From: DTU015 sp964406505
GTDB taxonomy: Bacteria > Bacillota > Sulfobacillia > Fermentithermobacillales > Fermentithermobacillaceae
Assembly: GCA_964406505.1 (NCBI GenBank)
Contig: CAYORX010000038.1
Span: 1 to 10,143 of the forward strand
Direction of reading: 5' to 3'
Length of the DNA stretch: 10,143 bases
Shown in pieces: positions 1 through 7,407 of the stretch. A model generated the notes under the pieces. It saw only the letters and a program-made list of their open reading frames with translations. It made no database searches and had not been told where the DNA came from. A program made the position numbers and the translations under genes. How positions within the stretch are numbered: position 1 is the first letter of the stretch; the number at the start of each line of letters is the position of its first letter.

Positions 1-55
1 TGGCTCAGGAACTAGGGTTTCAGTGGGGGGAACCGATGGAGTCACAAGGAGCACG

Positions 56-68
56 GTAAGCGTCAAAC
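56..68. repeat. Probable IS66 terminal inverted repeat
   Basis: GTAAGCGTCAAAC starts at 56, 44 bases beyond the transposase stop codon. IS66-family ends characteristically begin GTAAGC. The matching left-hand repeat is not present in the window, consistent with a truncated element. Confidence 0.5.
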
Positions 69-111
69 AATGGCTACCTTGCATTGTGAAGTCAGAATCT
101 GGACTGCCGGT

Positions 112-560
112 TCAGTCGGTTTTAGGGGAAAGACGGCATGAATCGGGTATGGTCGGGGACCAAGGCATCAGATCCTCTAAGTTACCGTCTTTTAGATTAG
201 GCATCTTCTCAAAAAGATACTGCAGGTAATTGAAAGGTATCAGCCCATTTTCTTTGGCTGTTTCAACTATGCTATACACGATTGCACTTGCTTGGACACA
301 CGGGGATGTGTTTGAAAACATCCAGTTCTTCCTGTCCACCACGAAGGGCCTGATGGAACGTTCACTTCTGTAGTTGTGCATCTCCAGTCTTCCATCCAAA
401 AAAAGTTGTTAAGTTTCTTCCACTGGTTTTGGCAGTACCTTACCGCCTTACCCAATAAGCCTTTGGGAAGAACTTCTCGTGATTGCCTCTCGAGCCAAAG
501 AGCAAACTCATCTAGGATCGGTTTGCTCTTTTCAAAACGTACCCTGTAAATCGTCCTGTG
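112..560 (-). pseudogene. IS66 transposase C-terminal fragment, frameshifted
   Basis: The last 95 codons (399 down to 112) carry the IS66 C-terminal signature: an N-x-R-x-ER-SIRPF block with the catalytic glutamate retained, then RKNW-x-FSNT, and YSIVETAKENG followed by a YLQYLFEK stretch. Upstream, in another frame, the minus strand reads EKSKPILDEFALWLE, then LLGKAVRYCQNQW, which normally precede that block directly. The two parts are joined if one base is added to the seven-base A run at 398-404 (T run on the coding strand). A second shift is likely near 541-550, where LSQDDLQ lies in a different frame from RVRFEKSKP. The DDE catalytic aspartates, the N-terminal domain and the start are absent, so this is a dead remnant. 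The frame breaks could in principle be sequencing errors in homopolymers, but the 5' truncation is real. Confidence 0.85.
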
Positions 561-743
561 ATAGTGTAATGTGTATTGGGTGACTGGTCTTCCTCCTGGC
601 TTTTGTTTTTTTATGCTAAAACTTAGTCTATCAGAAGGCAGTGGCCCTCTCGGCCCCCTATAGGCACCGATTTTTACATCACTATATTGACTCTACTCCA
701 ACGTTCAAGGGCATATCCTTCTGTTGTCGAGGGCAGTCTGAAT

Positions 744-750
744 AGGGAGG
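744..750 (+). promoter_or_regulatory. Shine-Dalgarno sequence without a standard start codon
   Basis: AGGGAGG lies in front of the DUF4359-like reading frame, but the codon at ideal spacing (759-761, 8 bases on) is ATA and not ATG, GTG or TTG. The nearest ATG is at 780, about 29 bases away, which is too far for normal initiation. Confidence 0.45.
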
Positions 751-1043
751 TGTTTCTTATAAGTAGGCACAATAAGTGGATGATAGGTATCCTACTGGTG
801 TTCTTAGTTTTGGTTGCTACAAATCCCACCAGACCCGAATATATTCAATGGATGAAGGAGAGCGCTCTGAGAGTTGCGGAAGGTCATATGGCACCGCGGG
901 TGCTTATAGCTACTTTGGCAAGTCCCGTGATTGAGGTTATGACCACCGATCGAAACTATCGCATATTTACGATTTACAGGACAGGGGAGATAGTGGTTTT
1001 GGGCATTTTACGTTCCTTTATACCCATATCTGTGCCTGAGTGA
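750..1043 (+). CDS. Small membrane-anchored protein, DUF4359-like
   Basis: The function is unknown. The protein has a positively charged lead (SRHNKW), one hydrophobic segment (IGILLVFLVLVA), then TNPTRPEYIQWM, a polar linker, a TTDRNYRIFTIY block and a C-terminal VLGILRSFIPI. This order (single N-terminal helix, NP-S/T-x-x-x-Y-x-x-W, TT-R-x-Y-x-IFSIY, VLGI-x-x-x-FIPI) is the pattern I associate with DUF4359 proteins of Gram-positive bacteria. The likely topology is N-terminus in the cytoplasm with a short domain outside. The start is uncertain: GTG at 750 keeps the charged lead, TTG at 687 opens the frame furthest but has no ribosome binding site, ATG at 780 removes the charged residues, and the best Shine-Dalgarno points to an ATA codon at 759. 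It has the same direction as the defense genes but is separated from them by about 840 bases, so a role in defense is not shown. Confidence 0.6.
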   Translation: MFLISRHNKWMIGILLVFLVLVATNPTRPEYIQWMKESALRVAEGHMAPRVLIATLASPVIEVMTTDRNYRIFTIYRTGEIVVLGILRSFIPISVPE

Positions 1044-1884
1044 AGGCCCTATTTATCGCAGGCGGCGGGAAATCTAAATTCTGCCCATAGGGATTACGTG
1101 AAGGTAATATCTATGACAGTATCTTCGTATTTCATATATCCAAGGGCGAGTCCTCTAAAAAATTTCTTGCCTTGGCTATAGACATCTACTTTAAAGATAA
1201 TCGGTAAAGTAGCAGGGTTCATCACGCACTTTCATAGCGCGCGCCCCTTTTATTCTCAAAAGATTCGCTGTTCTTTGATTTGGCTTAACAGTTAACAGCT
1301 ATACTCTTTTCTACAGTATTTTCGAATAAGTTAGTCTATATATTCTACCCATGTTCGTCGAATACGCTACAAATTCGCTATAGTCTACTTTGCAGTAGCT
1401 AACAGCAAAACGGCGAAAACTCTTACACTGGTATGCATGGATTACATAATTACTGTAGAATAATCATGAACATAAAGGGAGATATAGGCTAAATCGTTTA
1501 GTTATAAAACAGCAGCTATATTTTAGTCCCTCTAAAGAATCGCAGCACACAACGTAATTGTGCGTCTTGAAATTTTCTCCACAACGTTTTGCGTTCAAAC
1601 TAGTTTTTGTCACTGAAAAACGTCAACTTGACCTTTGGGTAACGTAGAGTCATCTGATTGGCCTGGTGTTTTCCGGCAGCTCATCGTTTAAAAAGACGCG
1701 TTAAATCTTTATTGCATGATGTTTTTTTAGAAGTAACTTATAAATGTGCTTTTAGGGCAGTTCACAGTCGGAGATGTGGCTTCCTTTTCAGATATGCAGT
1801 TGGCCATTGTTGGTGTTTTGACTTTGCTAGGTTGTAAGACAGCCTTGCCGTTAACAAAGACCAGCGAATGGGGGGATATATAAA
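1044..1884. other. Long AT-rich gap with no convincing gene
   Basis: About 840 bases separate the DUF4359-like gene from the OLD nuclease. No frame longer than about 42 codons is persuasive, no tRNA or rRNA is seen, and no CRISPR-like spaced repeat is present. Small inverted repeats occur, for example GTTTTT/AAAAAC at 1603-1621 around a seven-base loop, and TTCTACAGTA at 1309-1318 matched by its complement at 1451-1460, but these are short, AT-rich and expected by chance at about this rate. The promoter of the OLD-helicase unit should lie here; I could not find a well-spaced -35/-10 pair. The stretch may also hold an unrecognised RNA or decayed genes. Confidence 0.5.
1094..1222 (-). CDS. Possible 42-residue small protein
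   Basis: A short minus-strand frame starts with ATG at 1222 and ends with TAA at 1094. It reads MNPATLPIIFKVDVYSQG, then a basic KKFFRG stretch, and ends YEDTVIDITFT. The alternating hydrophobic pattern looks like a small beta-rich protein or the tail of a longer decayed gene. The frame is closed by a TGA four codons before the ATG, and no good Shine-Dalgarno precedes the start. I do not recognise the family. It may be chance, or a remnant of a gene lost when the neighbouring insertion sequence arrived. Confidence 0.2.
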   Translation of the reverse strand: MNPATLPIIFKVDVYSQGKKFFRGLALGYMKYEDTVIDITFT

Positions 1885-3960
1885 GTGATACTCACTGAAC
1901 TGAAGATCGAAAACTTTAGAATGTTTGGTGAAGGTGAAGACGCTTTCATTATGCCTGTTCGACCGGGGCTAACTGCTCTTATTGGAGAAAATGACTCGGG
2001 GAAGACTGCTGTGATAGATGCCTTGAGACTTGCCCTCGGAACAAGGGATCAAGAGTTTTTGAGAGTAAGCGAAAGTGATTTCCACCAAAAAGGCAGTTTG
2101 CGGGCGTCGGAAATACGTATTCGCTGCAAGTTTGAGCACCTCACGAAAGACAACTGTCGTGATTTCCTTGAATATTTGACATATGAAACCAAAAATGAAG
2201 AAACGATACCCGTGTTATATCTAAATTGGAAGGCTACTGACAGAACATCTAGGGGAGGCAGGCAACGTATTGCCTACGACGTTCGATCGGGTTCAGCCCA
2301 AGATGGTATTCCCATTGATATGGAACGACGCGAGTTGCTATTTGCAACATACCTGCGGCCTTTAAGGGATGCGGAGCGGGCACTGGCATCGGGGCGGAGA
2401 TCGCGCCTTTCCCAGATTCTTTTGAACATAGACGAGATCCAAAATCTCGGCATAGACTACGAGCCGGGGCTTGCGCCGGAAAAACAGTCCCAGCTAAGCA
2501 TTTTGGGTATTGGTTCACTTGCAGATGATCTATTGCGTAATCACAAGGCCATCAAGAACGTGCTGAAAAGATTAAATGAAGACTACTTGGACAGGCTTTT
2601 CTTTATCGATGCGCCCTTAACGGGTCACATATCCGTTAGTTCTAAAGGAACAGAGGACGATCACCGGCTGCGACAATTACTGGAGAAATTTGAATTGGAA
2701 TTGGGAGGCAAAGATGCAGCTAGCATTCCACCAACCCCCGGGCTAGGTTCAAACAATCTATTATTCATAGCATGTGAGCTATTGCTTGCAGGACCAAATG
2801 GTGAAGGGCTATCGCTGTTGTTAATTGAAGAACCTGAGGCTCACTTACACCCCCAGCGACAACTTCGGCTAATGCAATTTTTGCAGGATCAGGCAGACGC
2901 CCGTTCTGGCGACGGGCACGGCATACAGATAATTGTAACCACACATAGCCCTAATCTTGCCTCAGTGATAAATCTGGACAACATGGTTTTGTTGCACCAT
3001 AGGCAAGCCTATTCGCTTGCCTATGGTAACACGAGGCTGACCCAATCTGACTATAGGTTTTTACAGCGGTTCTTAGATGTCACTAAAGCAAATCTGTTTT
3101 TTGCCCGCGGCGTTATGATAGTGGAAGGGGATTCAGAAAACATACTGCTGCCAACCCTTGCAGCCCTTCTTGATAGAAACTTCACGAATTACGGCGTAGC
3201 TATAGTTAATGTTGGGGGCAGAGGATTGCGGCGCTATGCCCGTATTTTTCTCCGGGATAGGCCGGGCGAAGAAAAAAAGGCAATCGGTGCCGATGATAAT
3301 ACAGCATTCAAGCATAGGGATAACAGTTTAAAAGAATTGAAGATTCCTGTTGCATGTGTTGCGGATTTAGATGTAATGCCGGATTGTGCACCAGAAATTC
3401 TCGGAAAGGTGGAATGTGGGGGCAAAGAATTGTGGCCTAAAAACAGGCGGTGGAAGGTTGAAAGTGACTTTAATAGCGATGGATTGGAAGAACTACGAAA
3501 GGGTATTCGCGATAAGGCCCATGCTCAGCATGTTAAAACCTTTGTATCAGATAAATGGACCTTCGAATATGATCTTGCTTATTTCGGACTTGCTAAAGAA
3601 GTGTGGATTGCGGCACAGCTTGCCAAAGCAGACGATAGGCTTAACAGGGGCTCAGTCAAATATGAATGCATTTACGATTGTGCGATTAACTCTTTTGAAG
3701 AGCTCAAAGATAGTGATTTGAATAAAGAGCAAATTGCAACAAAGATTTATGCCTCCTTTGTGACGGGTACCAAGGTATCTAAACCAATTACATGTCAGTA
3801 TCTGGCACAGAACCTGCATGAAAAGGATAAAAGACAGCAAATGACGCCCGAGGACTGGGAAAAGATACTGCCACCTTATTTGGTCAATGCTATTAAGTAT
3901 GTTACGGGCGGCCAAAATCACTTGCCGGGCAAAAAAGAGGGGGCAGGGACCCATGAATAA
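1885..3960 (+). CDS. gajA: OLD-family ATP-dependent nuclease (GajA-like, Gabija-type)
   Basis: This is a 691-residue ABC-type ATPase fused to a TOPRIM nuclease, the plan of class 2 OLD and GajA proteins, which cut DNA and are held in check by nucleotide binding. Walker A is GENDSGKT at residues 34-41; Walker B is IEEPEAHLHP at 314-323, with the double glutamate and the histidine-rich LHP usual for the family; the switch TTHSP is at 352-356. TOPRIM follows with VEGDSE at 413-418 (metal-binding glutamate), NVGGRG at 442-447, the DLD aspartate pair at 494-496 and a distal WTFEYDLA at 558-565, typical of OLD proteins paired with UvrD helicases. All key residues are present, so the enzyme looks active. 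The GTG start at 1885 sits 8 bases after GGGGGGA. The protein is longer than classical GajA (about 580 residues). The stop overlaps the next gene by 8 bases, implying coupled translation. The symbol is by architecture; a broader OLD-UvrD family outside strict Gabija is possible. Confidence 0.88.
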   Translation: MILTELKIENFRMFGEGEDAFIMPVRPGLTALIGENDSGKTAVIDALRLALGTRDQEFLRVSESDFHQKGSLRASEIRIRCKFEHLTKDNCRDFLEYLTYETKNEETIPVLYLNWKATDRTSRGGRQRIAYDVRSGSAQDGIPIDMERRELLFATYLRPLRDAERALASGRRSRLSQILLNIDEIQNLGIDYEPGLAPEKQSQLSILGIGSLADDLLRNHKAIKNVLKRLNEDYLDRLFFIDAPLTGHISVSSKGTEDDHRLRQLLEKFELELGGKDAASIPPTPGLGSNNLLFIACELLLAGPNGEGLSLLLIEEPEAHLHPQRQLRLMQFLQDQADARSGDGHGIQIIVTTHSPNLASVINLDNMVLLHHRQAYSLAYGNTRLTQSDYRFLQRFLDVTKANLFFARGVMIVEGDSENILLPTLAALLDRNFTNYGVAIVNVGGRGLRRYARIFLRDRPGEEKKAIGADDNTAFKHRDNSLKELKIPVACVADLDVMPDCAPEILGKVECGGKELWPKNRRWKVESDFNSDGLEELRKGIRDKAHAQHVKTFVSDKWTFEYDLAYFGLAKEVWIAAQLAKADDRLNRGSVKYECIYDCAINSFEELKDSDLNKEQIATKIYASFVTGTKVSKPITCQYLAQNLHEKDKRQQMTPEDWEKILPPYLVNAIKYVTGGQNHLPGKKEGAGTHE
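3937..3943 (+). promoter_or_regulatory. Shine-Dalgarno of the helicase gene, inside gajA
   Basis: GAGGGGG lies 9 bases before the ATG at 3953 and within the last codons of the nuclease gene. It supports ATG 3953 over the upstream in-frame TTG at 3887, which has no comparable site. Confidence 0.65.
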
Positions 3961-6016
3961 CTCGACTTTTGCCCTGCTTCCAAGTATCCATTTTGATGAT
4001 GTGAGATGGGCTGCCGAAGTCATGGGGTTTTCTCCTGATGCTTTTGTTGGCCAAGACGGACTCGATCAAAGGGCAGAAATTCTATGCTGTAACGAGAGCC
4101 TGGATATTGAGGCCTGTCCTGGTAGTGGAAAAACTACTTTACTTGTCGCTAAACTGGCGATTTTAGCGAAGAAATGGAACGACCCCCACAGAGGCATATG
4201 TGTAATATCCCATACCAATACCGCTAGACGCGAGATTGAAAAACGTTTGGGGGGAATTGCAGAAGGAAGTAGATTACTGACTTATCCTCACTATGTGGAC
4301 ACTATCCATGGGTTTGCGAACAGTTTTTTAGCCCTGCCGTGGATTCGCTCTAAGCCTTGGCCTATCAAAGTAATAGATGACGAAGTGACTTTAGAACGTA
4401 GATGGAACAAATTGTCTCACGTGGCGAGGAACTATCTTAATCACGCACATCGGCATAGGGGCAAAAATGCTCTGTTTGTTAAAAATTCTAATTTTGATTT
4501 TGCTGAAACTCTAAGAATAAGTGAGGATAGTTGCTCATGCCAAAATATCAAGAAGGTGTGTAAAACAAGCACTTTGGAAGGGTATTTCTGCTATGATGAG
4601 ATGTTTGTTTGGGCGAATGAACTTCTTGATAAGTTCCCTCAAATTGTAAAGGTTATTAGGAGCCGTTTCCCTATCCTTTTTATAGATGAGGTTCAAGACA
4701 ATAACAGTCTTCAATCTTCATTTTTATTTAAGGTGTTTACGAAAGGTCTACCTCCTGTTGTGCGCCAGCGATTTGGGGATTCCAATCAAAGAATTTTCGA
4801 TGATAGGCAAGACACTGCGGCTACCGAGGATGACTCATTTCCGGATAAGGCGATACGCAAGATTATTCCTGATAGTTATCGGTTTGGCCAGGAGATTGCC
4901 AACTTGGCCGCACCATTGGCGTTGGACTGCCGGAGGCTTGTGGGCAATGGCCCGAAAGACAAACGTATTTCGGCCGACACCGCGGGGAAACATGCACTGT
5001 TCCTTTTTGATGAAGAAACAGTTACCCGTGTTTTGCCGGCCTACGCATCTTATTTAATGGAGGTGTTTTCATGTGAGGAACTACGGCAAGGTAACTTTGC
5101 AGCGGTAGGTTCAGTGCACAAATTAAGTGAAGGGAAAATGATTCCTTACTCAGTTTGCGATTATTGGCCTGAATATGTACCAGGTTTATCCTCTGTGAGG
5201 TCAAATCATGATAAATTAATTCCGTATGTGACACACGGTCTCACTCTTTTTGCCGAAAGTGGTGAAACACATCACGTTGTGAATAAGATAGCCGAAGGAG
5301 TACTGGAATTTATACGAATTTGCGATTTTGAAACGAAGCCCAAACGAACAAGCTATGCCCATATACAATTAATTGAATTGTTAGATAATGCCCCTGATAT
5401 TAGGGCTGAATATATAAAATTTGTGACAGACTTAATTTGTGAACCACGAAGCCTAAAGGATAGCACGTGGAAGAAACGATGGGTACCGCTTTTTGAACGT
5501 TTGGCTATGGAGGTAGGTGATATTAAAAAGTTACCGGCCGGGGCCAGGATAAAAAGTTTTCTGAAATGGGGGGCTCCTGTTCAGTTTGAAAAGCAAGGGG
5601 CCTTACAGCAAAAAGACAATATTTATCGTTACCCAGTTGAAAAGCCGAAGGTAAAAATTCAGGTCGGTTCCATACATTCAATTAAAGGTCAAACCCATAC
5701 TGCTACGCTGGTGATGGAAACGTTTTACAGGAAGTTAAACCTTCAATCGATTTTAGACTGGATAATTGGTAAAAGGAGGGGTGGGCGGGAGTGTAAAGAC
5801 GATGATGTGCAAAGATTGAAGCGACACTACGTGGCTATGACTCGGCCCACGCACCTTTTGTGTTTGGCTATGAAAGAAAGGAGTCTTAGCGAGAATAAAA
5901 TACAAAAGCTTCAGTCCCGGTGGCGTGTGGGTAGAGTCACTAGCACGGGTATGTTGTGGCTTAAATCCAATGTACAAACAAAAGTTTGGCATCAGCCGCG
6001 ATTGATTCAAGAGTAG
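3953..6016 (+). CDS. gajB: UvrD/Rep-type SF1 helicase (GajB-like, Gabija-type)
   Basis: The 687-residue product is a superfamily 1A helicase, predicted cytoplasmic partner of the OLD nuclease; in Gabija the helicase joins the nuclease in one complex. Motifs in order: Walker A ACPGSGKTT at 54-62; motif Ia VISHTNTARREI at 84-95; VDTIHGFANSFL at 115-126; Walker B DEVQD at 245-249; motif III GDSNQ at 275-279; SYRFG in motif IV; motif V SIHSIKGQTHTATLV at 573-587; motif VI YVAMTRP at 626-632 with its arginine finger. All ATPase residues are present. ATG 3953 is chosen because it overlaps the nuclease stop by 8 bases and has a good ribosome binding site. It is clearly longer than classical GajB (about 490 residues); the extra length lies between motifs Ia and II and between IV and V. 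Four cysteines cluster at residues 194-213 (C-x-C-x6-C-x9-C), which could bind a metal. It could be called a UvrD-like helicase of a class 2 OLD pair if strict Gabija profiles fail. Confidence 0.87.
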   Translation: MNNSTFALLPSIHFDDVRWAAEVMGFSPDAFVGQDGLDQRAEILCCNESLDIEACPGSGKTTLLVAKLAILAKKWNDPHRGICVISHTNTARREIEKRLGGIAEGSRLLTYPHYVDTIHGFANSFLALPWIRSKPWPIKVIDDEVTLERRWNKLSHVARNYLNHAHRHRGKNALFVKNSNFDFAETLRISEDSCSCQNIKKVCKTSTLEGYFCYDEMFVWANELLDKFPQIVKVIRSRFPILFIDEVQDNNSLQSSFLFKVFTKGLPPVVRQRFGDSNQRIFDDRQDTAATEDDSFPDKAIRKIIPDSYRFGQEIANLAAPLALDCRRLVGNGPKDKRISADTAGKHALFLFDEETVTRVLPAYASYLMEVFSCEELRQGNFAAVGSVHKLSEGKMIPYSVCDYWPEYVPGLSSVRSNHDKLIPYVTHGLTLFAESGETHHVVNKIAEGVLEFIRICDFETKPKRTSYAHIQLIELLDNAPDIRAEYIKFVTDLICEPRSLKDSTWKKRWVPLFERLAMEVGDIKKLPAGARIKSFLKWGAPVQFEKQGALQQKDNIYRYPVEKPKVKIQVGSIHSIKGQTHTATLVMETFYRKLNLQSILDWIIGKRRGGRECKDDDVQRLKRHYVAMTRPTHLLCLAMKERSLSENKIQKLQSRWRVGRVTSTGMLWLKSNVQTKVWHQPRLIQE

Positions 6017-6071
6017 GAACAGATCACCCTTGCCTGATGAAAAACAAATTGGGTGGTACCGTATACCGTAG

Positions 6072-6095
6072 TACGCTAGCGTTGCTTTTAGCGTA
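6072..6095. repeat. Small inverted repeat downstream of the helicase gene
   Basis: TACGCTA at 6072-6078 and TAGCGTA at 6089-6095 are perfect complements around a 10-base loop; the left arm is also part of the palindrome ACGCTAGCGT (6073-6082). It lies 55 bases after the helicase stop. No T-tract follows, so it is at best a weak terminator or a protein-binding site. Confidence 0.3.
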
Positions 6096-6212
6096 ACTAA
6101 AGGGCGGAAATTCCATAAGATCATTACAGAGATATTTCTTTAAAATCAAAAGCGAGGGAATATCTGTATCGAAGGTTAATAGGCCGCAAAAGAGGTGATT
6201 GTATTTGTCAGT

Positions 6213-7190
6213 TGTAAGTCCCCAACGGGGGCGCGGACATTTTCCTAGACCAAATCATACATAACCAATACTTCACCTGTATTCCATAGGGCTCGTGGCA
6301 CCCAACGACATCTTGATGCGATCCTTGTTGTACCAGTGTAGGTAACGGTTAAGTTGATTAATGAACTCTGCGATACTAACTCCGGTCCAGGACCTCCCAT
6401 AAAACATTTCATTTTTAATACGCCCGAAAAACCCTTCGCAGGCGGCATTACGAGCGGCACAGCCCTTTTTGGACCTTGAACGTATAAGGCACCCACCTTT
6501 CATTCTTGCGATCTAGCCTGGCCAACGATAGTGGCTTCCCCTATCGCTGTGCACAACCGGGTGTTGCCCATGTAATAATGCTTGCGTAGCGCCATCAAGC
6601 ATCATGTTGACGAGGTTGGCATCGGGAATCGTGCTAATGCTCCAACTAACTACTAAACCGTCAAAACAGTCAATAATGGGCGATAAATATACCTTACCGG
6701 CGGGCAGTGCAAATTCCGTGACATCGGTGAGCCATTTAATGTTCGGTTCAGGTGCGTGAAAATTACGCTGGATTAGGTTAGGCACGGCGGGGCTGATCTC
6801 GCCTTTGTAGGAACTGTATTTACGCCGCTTGGGTCTATAGACGGTAAGGTTTTCTTCACGCATCAGTCGGCGCACAACCTTTTCGGAAACACGCTGGCCG
6901 CTTTTTTGCAAGATGGCATGAATCCGTAGGTAACTATATCTCCCTTTGGTCTCATCAAAAATGTAACGCACCCGCTTCCGCAAGTTGGTGTACTTATCTA
7001 ATGCGGCGAGAGCGTCACATTGATAGAAATAACTGCTTTTGGCCATGGCTAAACTATTGAGCAATTTACACAAGGGGTGTTTTTCTCGTAGGGCACCGAT
7101 CACCACTGCCTTTTCCCGATTCGTAAGCCTTTTAGGGTCGGTGCCCTGGTCTTTTTTTAAGATTTCTGCGGTTGCCTCTAAAACGTATGT
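6213..7190 (-). mobile_element. Defective IS3-family (IS150 group) insertion sequence
   Basis: The minus strand carries most of an IS3-family element. The downstream side ends about 60 bases past the transposase stop in a GC-rich motif (GTCCCCAACGGGGGCGCGGAC, read here as GTCC-CCAACGGGGGCGC-GGAC at about 6217-6237) that probably belongs to the terminal inverted repeat. On the other side coding homology stops at about 7180-7193, where orfA, its helix-turn-helix and the second terminus should be but are missing. The element lies between the OLD-helicase pair and the DISARM-like genes, in the opposite direction. It is inactive for two reasons: a nonsense codon in orfB and loss of orfA. Exact ends and target duplication could not be fixed. 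Confidence 0.8.
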
Positions 7191-7193
7191 TCT
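6273..7193 (-). pseudogene. IS3-family transposase OrfB, broken by an amber codon
   Basis: The frame reads AEILKKDQGTDPKRLTNREK, then ALREKHPL and MAKSSYFYQ, then the IS3 core: WLTDVTEF with the first catalytic aspartate, PIIDCFDG with the second, and NAACEGFFGRIKNEMF with the catalytic glutamate, ending RIKMSLGA-x-SPMEYR. Homology is continuous in one frame from 7193 to 6273, but codon 6515-6513 is TAG (CTA on the plus strand) inside HYRWPG-stop-IARMK. Relatives have tryptophan there, so a single TGG to TAG change explains it. The likely natural OrfB start was near the LTNREK block or by frameshift from OrfA, which is absent; ATG 7106 opens the longest intact half (197 residues). Catalytic residues D, D and E are all kept, which suggests the damage is recent. 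Confidence 0.9.
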
Positions 7194-7202
7194 TTAGGTC
7201 CC

Positions 7203-7231
7203 TTGACACATCACATCTGATACACTGTAAG
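7203..7231 (+). promoter_or_regulatory. Candidate promoter for the DISARM-like genes
   Basis: TTGACA at 7203-7208 matches the -35 consensus exactly. With a 17-base spacer the -10 position holds TGTAAG (4 of 6 matches, lacking the conserved second A). It lies just outside the IS3 remnant and about 175 bases before the DrmE-like start, leaving a long leader. A better -10 word, TATACT at 7313-7318, has no partner -35. The call is tentative. Confidence 0.3.
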
Positions 7232-7394
7232 GTGCGGGGGCCATTTCCCTCCATTTGTAGGAGTTTCCTTGCAATTTTTGAATTATACAGCGAAGTTGTG
7301 CCACCTTTTATTTATACTACTCGTACTCTGCTAGGCTCCGTGTTGTGGTCATGGACCTTTTCTTTTAGCTATATGGAGTTAAGTACTATTGATT

Positions 7395-7401
7395 GGGGAG
7401 G
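7395..7401 (+). promoter_or_regulatory. Shine-Dalgarno that fixes the DrmE-like start
   Basis: GGGGAGG ends directly against the ATG at 7402, so that codon is too close. ATG 7408, six bases downstream of the motif, has ideal spacing and is the preferred start. TTG 7393 lies upstream of the motif and is unlikely. Confidence 0.65.
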
Positions 7402-7407
7402 ATGAGC

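Larger units (their letters stand above)
56..560 (-). mobile_element. IS66-family insertion sequence remnant (right end)
   Basis: This is the 3' end of an IS66-family element. The minus strand encodes a typical IS66 transposase C-terminus, and about 55 bases beyond its stop codon the plus strand reads GTAAGCGTCAAAC from position 56, the GTAAGC-type terminus usual for this family. The left side is lost: recognisable transposase homology fades near 545-560, and no second terminus or accessory tnpB/tnpC gene is visible. Bases 1-55 are then flanking DNA of unknown nature. Without the other end the target duplication cannot be checked. It probably marks an old insertion or recombination point at the edge of the defense island. 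Confidence 0.75.

Noticed and set aside
23..229. Plus-strand frame of 68 codons at the left edge
   Set aside because: It runs antisense to the well-supported IS66 transposase C-terminus and across the element terminus.
1047..1092. CCCTAT/ATAGGG as a terminator of the DUF4359-like gene
   Set aside because: Only six pairs with a loop of over 30 bases and no T-tract.
1309..1460. TTCTACAGTA and its complement at 1451-1460 as a long-range inverted repeat
   Set aside because: A ten-base match within 840 AT-rich bases is near chance expectation and does not extend.
1739..1744. TATAAA as a -10 box for the nuclease gene
   Set aside because: The nearest -35-like word (TTGCAT at 1712-1717) is 21 bases away, too far, and such words are common in AT-rich DNA.
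3887..3952. Upstream TTG start for the helicase gene
   Set aside because: No Shine-Dalgarno precedes it and the added residues lie wholly within the nuclease gene; ATG 3953 has a well-placed site.
7152..7158. A7 run (T7 on the plus strand) as the programmed OrfA-OrfB frameshift site of the IS3 element
   Set aside because: The frame that a -1 slip would connect is not open toward an OrfA; OrfB-like homology continues upstream in its own frame until the truncation.
7172..7405. Plus-strand open frame of 77 codons before the DrmE-like gene
   Set aside because: It has no usable ribosome binding site, a composition unlike a protein, starts inside the IS3 remnant and ends over the Shine-Dalgarno of the real gene.
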